From NCBI GenBank assembly GCA_004557285.1, contig SFEK01000004.1, positions 1 to 31,093 on the forward strand: a stretch of 31,093 nt of DNA. Reading direction: 5' to 3'. The notes below the pieces were generated by a model. The model ran no database searches and was not told the DNA's origin. It worked only from the letters and a program-made list of their open reading frames with translations. The stretch is from Bacteroidales bacterium (GTDB lineage Bacteria > Bacteroidota > Bacteroidia > Bacteroidales > Bacteroidaceae). Shown here piece after piece: positions 1-7,491 of this stretch (the stretch's first letter is position 1; the number at the start of each line of letters is the position of its first letter). The position numbers were made by a program, and so were the translations under genes.

Positions 1-49
1 TCTTCTCCTGTCTTTAAAGGTTTAAACATGGCGTGAAAAGGGGGTGACT

Positions 50-115
50 TAGACTAACAATAGACTAACAATAGACTAACAATAGACTAACAATAGACTA
101 ACAATAGTCTAACAG
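50..115. repeat. 11-bp tandem repeat array, six copies
   Basis: Five exact head-to-tail copies of TAGACTAACAA start at 50, 61, 72, 83 and 94. A sixth, diverged copy (TAGTCTAACAG) occupies 105-115. The 11-bp period is close to one helical turn, so each copy would present the same DNA face. The array lies between inverted arms: GCGTGAAAAGGG at 31-42 and CCCTTTCACGC at 145-155, complementary apart from one extra A. Function is unknown; a variable-number repeat or protein-binding array are both possible. Confidence 0.9.
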
Positions 116-377
116 TAGGCCAACTGTCGGTTGTCGGGGCTCTCCCTTTCACGCGACAAAGTTACGACATTGTTGCTTGGCGACCTGCCGTTAGCGTGCT
201 TTAAGGGATGATTTGTAGGTACAGAGTCGTCACGCATAAGATTGTCTGCATGCTGTTGATTTGAGTTAATTGGATAAATGGACAATGCCCACTTTTAATG
301 GTCCTTGATTTTTTTATAATACGGCATGATATTCTGCTTTTTTCGCTGTTTTTTTTAAGCATCAGAATATTTTTTGT

Positions 378-385
378 TAATTTTG
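378..385 (+). promoter_or_regulatory. Possible -7 box for mtn-luxS
   Basis: TAATTTTG matches the Bacteroidetes -7 consensus TAnnTTTG. There is no clear TTTG about 20 bases upstream, only a T-rich run. If used, it gives a leader of roughly 200 nt before the mtn start. Confidence 0.35.
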
Positions 386-389
386 CAAC

Positions 390-528
390 CCAATGGTTTG
401 CCAAGAACACAATATACTTGATACGTACCCTGATATGTTGAACATTATTCACCACGGAAACCTGATGCTACTGTCATCTGCAAGGGCATCGGCTACAACG
501 GGGCAGAAAGTTTCAAGCAAGCCATTGG
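390..528 (+). promoter_or_regulatory. Candidate structured leader RNA of mtn-luxS
   Basis: Bases 390-401 (CCAATGGTTTGC) can pair with 517-528 (GCAAGCCATTGG) over 12 positions with a single G-U wobble, closing a 115-nt domain. Inside it, TCTGC at 477-481 can pair with GCAGA at 503-507, and CCACG at 453-457 can pair with CGTGG at 542-546 as an alternative. A 41-codon frame (435-560) crosses the region. It does not match any SAM, SAH or cobalamin riboswitch consensus I know. A regulatory RNA, a leader peptide or chance pairing are all possible. Confidence 0.3.
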
Positions 529-593
529 AAGGGGTTAACGGCGTGGCACCTTCTGAATAGCGAGAAAAATAAAAAAAGTAACAGAATAAGCGT

Positions 594-1313
594 ATGAAAA
601 TTGGAATTATCGTGGCCATGGACAAAGAACTGGTGCAGCTCAGGGCACTGCTCGACCATGTCACCGTGGAAAGACGAGGAAACAAGGATTTTGTCATCGG
701 AAAGATGGGAAGCTGCGAGGTGGTGTTGCAGCAATGCGGCATAGGCAAGGTCAATTCAGCCATAGGAACTGTGGAAATGATTAACCACTACAAGCCCGAC
801 CTGATTGTGTCGAGCGGTGTGGCAGGAGGCGCAGACCCCGGCATGAATGTCACCGATGTGATCGTCGGCACCGAATATGTGTATCATGATGCCTATTGCG
901 GCGAGGAGTGCCAGTATGGCCAGCTGATGGGCATGCCGCCATCATTCTTCGCTCCCAAGTCACTGGTGCAGAAGGCCGTCGGCATCACCGGCTGCTCCAT
1001 ACATGCCGGTCAGATAGTCAGCGGCGAATGGTTTGTCGATTCCAAGGAGAAGATGCAGTCGATACTCCGGCATTTCCCTCATGCCAAGGCAGTCGATATG
1101 GAAAGCTGTTCCATTGCACAGACCTGCCACATCTATGGGGTGCCCTTCATCAGCTTCCGCATCATCAGCGACATCCCGCTCAAGGATGAGAAAGCCTCGC
1201 AGTATTTCGACTTCTGGGCACGTTTGGCCGAAGGCTCGTTCAATGTCACCCACAAGTTCCTGGCCCTGCTGGGCGACTACGTTCAGCAGCATGAGGAGAT
1301 ATGTAGTCAATAA
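594..1313 (+). CDS. mtn: 5'-methylthioadenosine/S-adenosylhomocysteine nucleosidase
   Basis: Cytosolic hydrolase that removes adenine from S-adenosylhomocysteine and 5'-methylthioadenosine, giving S-ribosylhomocysteine and methylthioribose. The 239-aa product is a normal length for the MTAN/Pfs family. Visible features are the N-terminal MKIGIIVAMDKE with Glu12, the glycine-rich SGVAGGAD segment at 74-81, the AVDMES motif with Glu170 (ribose binding), and SDIP with Asp193 (acid catalyst). These align with E. coli Pfs Glu12, Glu174 and Asp197. The luxS gene follows after 19 bases and uses the product, so the pair forms a SAH-recycling operon. The long non-coding leader upstream may carry regulation. 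The symbol pfs or mtnN is equally used. Confidence 0.93.
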   Translation: MKIGIIVAMDKELVQLRALLDHVTVERRGNKDFVIGKMGSCEVVLQQCGIGKVNSAIGTVEMINHYKPDLIVSSGVAGGADPGMNVTDVIVGTEYVYHDAYCGEECQYGQLMGMPPSFFAPKSLVQKAVGITGCSIHAGQIVSGEWFVDSKEKMQSILRHFPHAKAVDMESCSIAQTCHIYGVPFISFRIISDIPLKDEKASQYFDFWARLAEGSFNVTHKFLALLGDYVQQHEEICSQ

Positions 1314-1332
1314 AAAGATAAATTTCAAGAAG

Positions 1333-1812
1333 ATGGAAAAGATACCCAGTTTCACCATTAACCACGACATGTTGTTGCGTGGCATTTATGTGTCGAGAAA
1401 AGACATGGTGGGCGGAGAAACCGTCACCACATTCGACATCCGTATGAAAGAGCCCAACCGCGAGCCTGCCTTGCATGTGGGAGCCTTGCACACCATAGAG
1501 CATCTGGCTGCCACCTACCTGCGTAACGATGCCCAGTGGCGCGACCGCATCATCTATTGGGGTCCTATGGGATGTCTTACGGGCAACTATCTGCTCATGC
1601 GAGGCGACCTCACGCCCCGCGACATCCTTCCGCTGATGCAGCACACCTTCCGCTTTATCGCAGATTACAATGGCGATGTGCCGGGAGCAGCCTCCAAAGA
1701 CTGCGGCAACTATCTGCTGCACGATTTGCCCATGGCCCGCTATGAGGCGAGAAAATTCCTTGTCGAGGTGTTGCAGCAGATGACAGAAGACAACATGTGC
1801 TATCCGGGGTGA
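1333..1812 (+). CDS. luxS: S-ribosylhomocysteine lyase LuxS (AI-2 synthase)
   Basis: Metalloenzyme that splits S-ribosylhomocysteine into homocysteine and DPD, the precursor of autoinducer-2. The frame is open further upstream within mtn, but ATG 1333 gives MEKIPSFTINHDML, 159 aa, matching the family length. Metal ligands are visible: HTIEH at 53-57 (His53, His57, with Glu56 as the general base) and Cys124 in CGNYLLHDL. Cys81 in GPMGC is the second catalytic residue and Arg37 in FDIR the substrate-binding arginine. The residues after Cys81 read LTGNY, where B. subtilis and E. coli have QTGYY and RTGFY; the catalytic set is intact, so this is probably a lineage variant. It completes the pathway started by mtn. 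Confidence 0.95.
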   Translation: MEKIPSFTINHDMLLRGIYVSRKDMVGGETVTTFDIRMKEPNREPALHVGALHTIEHLAATYLRNDAQWRDRIIYWGPMGCLTGNYLLMRGDLTPRDILPLMQHTFRFIADYNGDVPGAASKDCGNYLLHDLPMARYEARKFLVEVLQQMTEDNMCYPG

Positions 1813-1840
1813 CCCCACAAGGATAGTCAAATCCGTTAAC

Positions 1841-1881
1841 AAGGCACGGCCGTATGACATGATTTCATATAGCCGTGCTTT
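1841..1881 (+). terminator. Hairpin after luxS
   Basis: Bases 1841-1857 and 1865-1881 form a 17-position stem (three wobble-type positions when transcribed) with a 7-nt loop. There is only a short T run after it, so it is a plausible but not classic intrinsic terminator closing mtn-luxS. Confidence 0.6.
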
Positions 1882-1962
1882 GGGGTATGCTCAGCAAAAA
1901 AGGTGTTGGGCATCAAGATAGTGATCGGCATAACAAACCAACCGTTAGCAAATTAAATGGCC

Positions 1963-2436
1963 ATGGCACAGGAAATTGAAAGAAAATTCATGGTGAAGAG
2001 CGACGCCTTCAAGGCAGAGGCTTTCAAGCAGACACGCATCACACAGGGCTATCTATGTTCTGCGCCCGAACGTACGGTGCGCGTGCGCGTAAAGGGAGAC
2101 AAGGGGTTTATCACGGTGAAAGGCATCGGCAACGCAACGGGTGCCAGCCGTTTTGAATGGGAGAAGGAAATCTCTGTGGACGAAGTGCGCGACTTGCTGC
2201 CCCTGTGCGAGCCCGGCATCATCGACAAGACACGTTTTCTGGTCAAGAATGGAGAATTCACCTTCGAGATAGATGAGTTTTATGGAGACAACGAGGGGCT
2301 GACGATGGCCGAGATTGAACTGCCCGACGAGCAGGCTGCGTTTGAGCGCCCCGAATGGTTGGGCGATGAGGTGACAGGCGATAAGCGCTATTACAACTCC
2401 ATGCTCATGAAGAATCCTTATAAAAACTGGAAATGA
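1963..2436 (+). CDS. CYTH domain protein (triphosphatase/class IV adenylate cyclase fold)
   Basis: A 157-aa single-domain CYTH protein. The signature ExExK motif is Glu4-x-Glu6-x-Lys8 in MAQEIERKF, followed by charged strands (RVRVKG at 40-45, EWEKEI at 65-70, FEIDEF at 101-106, EIEL at 117-120) that would line the tunnel binding a triphosphate and metal ions. Family members hydrolyse inorganic triphosphate or thiamine triphosphate, or act as class IV adenylate cyclases; most stand-alone bacterial ones tested are triphosphatases, so that is my preferred guess. A second in-frame ATG lies at 1957; 1963 gives the usual MAQEIERKF start. The stop overlaps the next start as ATGA at 2433, suggesting coupling to the anion-transporter gene that follows. 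Confidence 0.88.
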   Translation: MAQEIERKFMVKSDAFKAEAFKQTRITQGYLCSAPERTVRVRVKGDKGFITVKGIGNATGASRFEWEKEISVDEVRDLLPLCEPGIIDKTRFLVKNGEFTFEIDEFYGDNEGLTMAEIELPDEQAAFERPEWLGDEVTGDKRYYNSMLMKNPYKNWK

Positions 2437-2978
2437 CCGACGAAACCCACAGAAAATCACAGACATTCGACCTGCTCGATATGGGTAACTACCGTATCGA
2501 GAAACTGCCGAAAAAGCAGAAGTCGAGGGTGGAAAGACTATTGCAGCGCATAGGTATTCCGATAGCGGTGTTGGCGTTCATCCTGATATACTGGGTGGCA
2601 GACATTCCGTTTATCAACCAGCTGAGCACTGAGGCGCAAACAACCACACTCACTTCATCGGCCATGGACCGGTATGGGCAAATCAAGGATGCCATCTTCA
2701 TTGCTGCCATCATCCTGTGGATTACGGAGGCCATCCCCAACTATCTCACCTCGTTGCTGGTCATCCTGACCATTGTCCTCACCGGTGTCACTTCCGACAA
2801 GACGGCGTATGCCCAGCTGGGCCATCCGGTGATGTGGCTCAACATCCTGTCGTTCATCTTGGCCAGTATGCTGGTCAAGACCCAGGTGACCAAGCGTTTT
2901 GCCCTGTGGTTTGTGCTGAAGTTTGGCAAGAATGTGTGTTTTTCTGACAACTGTATAACCTTTATCGAAACATCATGA
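2433..2978 (+). pseudogene. Truncated DASS-family (SLC13-type) anion transporter, N-terminal part only
   Basis: The first 167 of 181 residues look like the N-terminus of a divalent anion:sodium symporter: a basic cytoplasmic segment, a hydrophobic helix at about 40-60, then the ILWITEAIPNYLTSLLVI segment at 94-111 and the helix HPVMWLNILSFILASMLV at 131-148. Full-length members are roughly 470-500 aa, so about two thirds is missing. Similarity appears to end near GKN at 165-167 (base 2933); the last 14 residues look unrelated. No remaining transporter sequence follows. It could not be a working transporter alone. It starts inside the CYTH stop (ATGA) and its own stop overlaps the next start (ATGA at 2975), so a deletion may have joined two units. 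Confidence 0.75.
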
Positions 2979-4447
2979 TAGAAATCCATCCCAAGATACA
3001 CGACCGTTATACCATAGAATTCAAAGTGGGCTACATCGCCAAGAGCGATGGCGCCCACAATGAATTTCACATGAACACCTGGATATACATCCCCGAGGTG
3101 CTCGACATCAACCGACACACCTACCCCAAGGACAATTTCTATCGTGACACACGCTCCTATCTGCGCCTGATTACCCCGCAATATCTGTTGGGCGAACTGA
3201 CCTCAGAGGCAGTGTTGCCCTATGGCCAGTTGTGCAGGGCCTTTGAACAGATGGACGCACAGGCTGCATACAACGGTAAAGTGTCGGCCGACGAGGCTTT
3301 GAAGCAGCTGGAGGTGGCAGTGAAGATGTATGCCTCTATCGTGAAGAGTAGCATTCGCGATGCTTGCACAGATATAGAACGGATGGCCGACGAGCGGCAG
3401 ATGACCGCCATGGCACACCGCTTTGCGCAAGACATCAGCACTGTGCTCCTTCTGTATCGAAAGCTTCGTGGCACCGTGGCCGGCAAGGAAACCGGGTGGA
3501 TGAAGTTTTATGACTATGGCGACGAGTTCATCTCCAACGTGGTGGAACAGCATGCGTTCCGCCTGATGGAATACCTGCGCAAGCGACACCATGAGGTGCT
3601 TGAGGCGGTGGCACCGGTATTGGGGCAATTGCTCGACAAGGAAGAGGCCTACCGCAAGCAAAGGGGGTACCTGTGTGTGGAGGCCAACAGCCGCGACAAC
3701 AACCGCGCCTTTGTATATCATGCGGGACAGCTGAAGAAATACATCGAGAGCAATCTGTATCTGCCTACCCACAAGCGCAGGAATACCGTCTTCCTGGAAC
3801 AGGTGTGCTTCAGCATTGCGGCTGGCGTGTCGATGGTTTTCGCCACAGTGGTGTCTTTTGCTTTCCAGCAGACCTATGGCAATTTTACCCTGCCGTTTTT
3901 TATCGCACTGGTCATCAGCTATATGTTCAAAGACCGCATCAAGGATCTTATCCGCAACTATTTTGCCAACCGTATAGGAGGCCGTTTCTATGACTTCCTC
4001 ATCACCATATTGGTCAATAACCGAAAGATTGGCTGGTGCAAGGAGGGTTTCGACTTCGTGTCGCCTGAGAAGATTTCAAAAAGAGTGAACGAGATAAGGG
4101 CGCGCAAATCTCCATTGGTCATCAACAGAGGGGTGGGCGAACAGGTGATACAATACCGGAAGTATGTGCATCTGAAACAGAAAGAACTGAAACGACTGTC
4201 CAAATATCCGCTGCCCGGCATCAACGACATCGTGAGATACAATCTCAAGGAATTCATGCGCAAGATGGACAATGCACAGATTCCCATCTACGCCTGTCAG
4301 GGCTATGCGCGCTACCAGCAAACCAACGGCGACAAGGTGTATTATCTCAATTTCGTCATCCAGTGCAAATACGACAACCAGAGCGAATACAAACGTTATA
4401 AAGTGTGCCTGAACAGAAAGGGCATCAAGGAGATTGTGGAACAATGA
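2975..4447 (+). CDS. Uncharacterised 490-aa membrane protein
   Basis: I do not recognise this family. The predicted layout is a soluble N-terminal domain of about 270 residues, two close hydrophobic helices (about 274-298 and 303-318) separated by a short YGNFT turn, and a basic soluble C-terminal domain of about 170 residues. The short turn and the basic residues just after the second helix (KDRIKDLIR) suggest a hairpin with both large domains in the cytoplasm. There is no signal peptide and no catalytic motif I can name. The C-terminal third is rich in Lys, Arg and Tyr. The start overlaps the stop of the truncated transporter (ATGA at 2975), and its own stop overlaps the start of a small lipoprotein (ATGA at 4444), so it is probably co-translated with that protein. 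Length and codon use support a real gene. Confidence 0.8.
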   Translation: MIEIHPKIHDRYTIEFKVGYIAKSDGAHNEFHMNTWIYIPEVLDINRHTYPKDNFYRDTRSYLRLITPQYLLGELTSEAVLPYGQLCRAFEQMDAQAAYNGKVSADEALKQLEVAVKMYASIVKSSIRDACTDIERMADERQMTAMAHRFAQDISTVLLLYRKLRGTVAGKETGWMKFYDYGDEFISNVVEQHAFRLMEYLRKRHHEVLEAVAPVLGQLLDKEEAYRKQRGYLCVEANSRDNNRAFVYHAGQLKKYIESNLYLPTHKRRNTVFLEQVCFSIAAGVSMVFATVVSFAFQQTYGNFTLPFFIALVISYMFKDRIKDLIRNYFANRIGGRFYDFLITILVNNRKIGWCKEGFDFVSPEKISKRVNEIRARKSPLVINRGVGEQVIQYRKYVHLKQKELKRLSKYPLPGINDIVRYNLKEFMRKMDNAQIPIYACQGYARYQQTNGDKVYYLNFVIQCKYDNQSEYKRYKVCLNRKGIKEIVEQ

Positions 4448-4818
4448 ACAAGGTGAAGGTCATGCTATGCGGTGTGTGCGTGATGCTGACATGCCTCTCG
4501 TGCACCAATACCAATACGGTGAACGTGCTCATCTCCAACCGGGGTGACGGCGACTGCAGGGACAAATATATAGAGGTGCCTGTGGAGAAAATCCATGCAC
4601 GCTTGCAGACAACGCCGGCAGACACGCTTATCGTGATGAACGAGAGAAACATGCCTATACATTATGGGTACAGTAAAGACAGCAGTAGGATTGTATTCCG
4701 TGTTCCCCTCATACGCAAAAAGTCACAGAAAACCTATTCTGTCAACAGAAAGGACATGAGCCTGAGCGACAACCTTTTCAGGTTCCGCAGCGAGAATATC
4801 TACATCGATGTGAAGTGA
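4444..4818 (+). CDS. Small lipoprotein, resembles N-terminal region of DUF4861 proteins
   Basis: A 124-aa protein with a type II signal peptide: basic MNKVK, a hydrophobic stretch and the lipobox LTCLSC with Cys20 as the lipidated residue. The rest is one small, probably beta-rich domain. The stretch around 43-100 (EVPVEKI, then PIHYGY, RIVFRVPLI, KKSQKTYSV) reminds me of the short domain that begins DUF4861 proteins, but I cannot verify this and the catalytic-size remainder of those proteins is absent. No acidic surface-export signal follows the cysteine, so it may stay on the periplasmic side. The start at 4444 overlaps the stop of the 490-aa membrane protein; an in-frame ATG at 4405 lies inside that gene and would spoil the signal peptide. 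Confidence 0.75.
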   Translation: MNKVKVMLCGVCVMLTCLSCTNTNTVNVLISNRGDGDCRDKYIEVPVEKIHARLQTTPADTLIVMNERNMPIHYGYSKDSSRIVFRVPLIRKKSQKTYSVNRKDMSLSDNLFRFRSENIYIDVK

Positions 4819-4919
4819 AGGAGCTTCTTTCTCCACGGATTTTTGCCCATCGGAGCATGATGGACAGCCAAAACCAACAGTTTTTGTTGCTTATTCTTCC
4901 ATAGATGAAAAAAAATATG

Positions 4920-4927
4920 TAAGTTTG
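4920..4927 (+). promoter_or_regulatory. Possible -7 box for the yfhO-fkp run
   Basis: TAAGTTTG fits TAnnTTTG and lies 38 bases before the start of the YfhO-like gene, in the 147-bp gap after the lipoprotein gene. The -33 region is weak (only TTATTC). Confidence 0.4.
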
Positions 4928-4965
4928 CAGTCAAATTACATTTTTTGAACTAACATCACAGGACA

Positions 4966-7479
4966 ATGAAAACATTCAAGCAATGGCTGCCCGATGTGCT
5001 GGCCATTATCTTTTTTGCAGTCATATCGTTTGCCTATTTCTTTCCTGCCGACATTGAAGGCCGGATTTTGTTCCGCGACGATGCGGCGGCAAGCAAAGGA
5101 CTGGGGCGTGAAATTGCCGAACACAAGGTGGCCAACGGCGAAACCACACGATGGATGAACTCCGTGTTCAGCGGTATGCCCACCTATCAGACTTCGCCCG
5201 AATATGGCAGTGTGAAGAGTCTTGATGCCGTGGTCAAGGCCTACCACCTCTTTCTGCCTGAAAATGTGTGGTACTTGTTTGCCTATCTGCTCGGCTTCTA
5301 CATCCTGCTGCGCGCATTCGATTTCCGTCAGCATCTGGCTGCATTGGGGGCTGTGTTGTGGGCGTTCTCCAGCTATTTTCTCATCATCATTGCCGCCGGA
5401 CACATCTGGAAAGTGATGGCTTTGGCTTATCTGCCGCCGATGATAGGCGGCGTGGTGCTGGCCTATAGGGGAAAATACTTGGCCGGACTGGCTGTCACGG
5501 CCATATTCTCAGCCTTTGAGGTGTATGCCAACCATGTGCAGATGACCTACTATTTCCTCTTCCTTATCGCCTTCATGATTGTGGCCTACTTCATCGACGC
5601 GCTGCGCAACAGGAAGTTGGCGCATTTTGCCAAAGCCACTGCGGTGTGTGCCGTGGGCGCATTGATAGGTATCTGCATGAACATCAGCAACCTGTATCAC
5701 ACCTGGGAATACCAGAAAGAGTCGATGCGTGGAAAAAGCGAATTGGTGAAGAAAAACACGGCCAACCAGACGGGCAGCGGACTCGACCGCGACTATATCA
5801 CGCAGTGGAGCTACGGCATCGGCGAGACATGGACGCTGCTCGTGCCCAATGCCAAGGGTGGGGCTTCTGCACCGCTGACACGCAGCGAGACGGCCATGAA
5901 GCATGCCGACAACACTTTCCTCGAGATTTACCAGCAGTTGGGGCAGTATTGGGGCGAACAGCCTGGCACCAGCGGTCCGGTGTATGTGGGAGCGTTTGTG
6001 CTCATGCTCTTCGTGTTTGGATTGTTTGTCGTGAAGGGGCCTGTGAAGTGGGCCTTGCTTGCTGCCACCATCCTCTCGATCATGCTCTCATGGGGCAAGA
6101 ACTTCATGCCGCTGACCGACTTCTTTATCGACTATGTGCCCATGTATGCCAAATTCCGCACGGTGGCATCGATTCTCGTGGTGGCAGAATTTACCATTCC
6201 GCTGCTCGCCATGCTGGCACTGAAGCGCATCGTGGATGAGCCCGATTTGCTCTCCTCAAAGATGAAATACCTGATAGTCAGCTTTGTGCTCACCGCAGGT
6301 GTCGCAGCGGCTTTTGCCATGATGCCCGGCTTGTTCTTTGACAGTTTTGTCTCTTCGGGAGAGCTGGCGGCCTTGCAGTCGTTGCCTCAGGAATATGTGG
6401 CGCCCATCGTGCAAAATCTCACGGAGATGCGCAAGGCGGTGTTCACTGCCGACTGCTGGCGCAGCTGTTTCATCATTGTGCTCGGCACATTGCTGCTGCT
6501 GCTTTTCAAGGCCGGCAAGCTGCGTGCCAGTTATATGGTAGGAGCTCTGGTTGTGCTCTGTCTGGTGGATATGTGGCAGGTAGATAAACGCTATCTCAAC
6601 GACGGCATGTTCGTGCACAGAAGTGTGCGTGAGACCCCGATGCAGATGACGGAAACCGACAAGGAAATCTGTGCCGACAAGACCGACAAGGGCAACTTCC
6701 GTGTGCTCAATTTTGCCAGCGACACGTTCAACGAAAACGAAACCTCATATTTCCATAACAGCATCGGCGGCTATCATGCGGCCAAACTGCGCAGATACAA
6801 CGAATTGATAACAGCCTACATACGGCCCGAAATGCAGAAGGCCATGAATGCCGTGGTCGAGGCACAGGGCAACATGGCACAGGTGGACGGCAAGACATTG
6901 TTCCCCGTGCTCAACATGCTCAATGCCCGCTACTTTATCCTGCCGCTGCAGGAGGGCAGAACACTGCCTCTGCTCAACCCCTATGCCCAGGGCACGGCTT
7001 GGTTTGTTGATAAACTGACTTTTGTCAACAACGCCAATGAAGAACTGGATGCCCTCGGCAAGATGGACCTTGGCCACGAGGCCGTTGCCGACAAGCAGTT
7101 TGAGGCGCAGCTCCAGGGTGCCGTGAAGGCAGATACCACGGCCGTGGTGACCATGCAGACCTACAAGTCCAACCTGCTGAGCTATGAGGTGACATCGGCC
7201 AATGGTGGTGTATTAGTGTTCTCTGAAATCTATTACCCCGGCTGGACGGCCGAGGTGGATGGACAACCCGTGGAATTGGGACGGGTCAACTATGTGTTGC
7301 GCGCGCTGCGTGTTGCGCCAGGCAAACACAATGTCACTTTGACATTCAAGCCGAAGTCGGTGGCCACCACCGAAACCATAGCCTATTCGGCATACGCCCT
7401 GCTGCTGCTTGTCATCGCCTGGGCGGCATGGACAAGGAGACGCAACGTGGGAATATCCAAGAAAACGAAAAATATGTAA
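4966..7479 (+). CDS. YfhO-family polytopic membrane protein
   Basis: An 837-aa inner-membrane protein of the YfhO family, multi-spanning proteins with a GT-C glycosyltransferase-like architecture, in some bacteria linked to glycosylation of wall or membrane polymers. The first helix spans about 8-27. A loop with FRDDAAASKG (36-45) and WMNSVFSGMPTYQ (63-75) sits where these proteins carry their conserved extracytoplasmic acidic motif. Further helices run to about residue 540. A soluble domain follows, ending with the family signature SEIYYPGWTAEVDG (about 750-763) and a last helix near 805-825. The fkp gene follows after 12 bases, so it may use or act beside fucosylated glycans; that link is inference. 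Donor and acceptor are unknown. Confidence 0.88.
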   Translation: MKTFKQWLPDVLAIIFFAVISFAYFFPADIEGRILFRDDAAASKGLGREIAEHKVANGETTRWMNSVFSGMPTYQTSPEYGSVKSLDAVVKAYHLFLPENVWYLFAYLLGFYILLRAFDFRQHLAALGAVLWAFSSYFLIIIAAGHIWKVMALAYLPPMIGGVVLAYRGKYLAGLAVTAIFSAFEVYANHVQMTYYFLFLIAFMIVAYFIDALRNRKLAHFAKATAVCAVGALIGICMNISNLYHTWEYQKESMRGKSELVKKNTANQTGSGLDRDYITQWSYGIGETWTLLVPNAKGGASAPLTRSETAMKHADNTFLEIYQQLGQYWGEQPGTSGPVYVGAFVLMLFVFGLFVVKGPVKWALLAATILSIMLSWGKNFMPLTDFFIDYVPMYAKFRTVASILVVAEFTIPLLAMLALKRIVDEPDLLSSKMKYLIVSFVLTAGVAAAFAMMPGLFFDSFVSSGELAALQSLPQEYVAPIVQNLTEMRKAVFTADCWRSCFIIVLGTLLLLLFKAGKLRASYMVGALVVLCLVDMWQVDKRYLNDGMFVHRSVRETPMQMTETDKEICADKTDKGNFRVLNFASDTFNENETSYFHNSIGGYHAAKLRRYNELITAYIRPEMQKAMNAVVEAQGNMAQVDGKTLFPVLNMLNARYFILPLQEGRTLPLLNPYAQGTAWFVDKLTFVNNANEELDALGKMDLGHEAVADKQFEAQLQGAVKADTTAVVTMQTYKSNLLSYEVTSANGGVLVFSEIYYPGWTAEVDGQPVELGRVNYVLRALRVAPGKHNVTLTFKPKSVATTETIAYSAYALLLLVIAWAAWTRRRNVGISKKTKNM

Positions 7480-7491
7480 TCGCTGACGACA

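Larger units (their letters stand above)
1..593. other. Non-coding region upstream of mtn-luxS
   Basis: No convincing protein-coding gene is visible over almost 600 bases. The left part holds an 11-bp direct-repeat array (50-115) flanked by inverted arms (31-42 and 145-155). The middle (about 160-370) is AT-rich with nothing recognised. The right part (378-593) looks like a transcribed leader: a TAATTTTG promoter-like box, a possible 12-bp long-range helix, and a 41-codon open frame at 435-560. The upstream gene lies outside the window. Confidence 0.6.

Noticed and set aside
449..763. 104-aa minus-strand frame across the start of mtn
   Set aside because: It overlaps a well-supported gene, has no promoter, and its composition (Ser/Thr/Pro-rich, no domain) looks like an antisense artefact.
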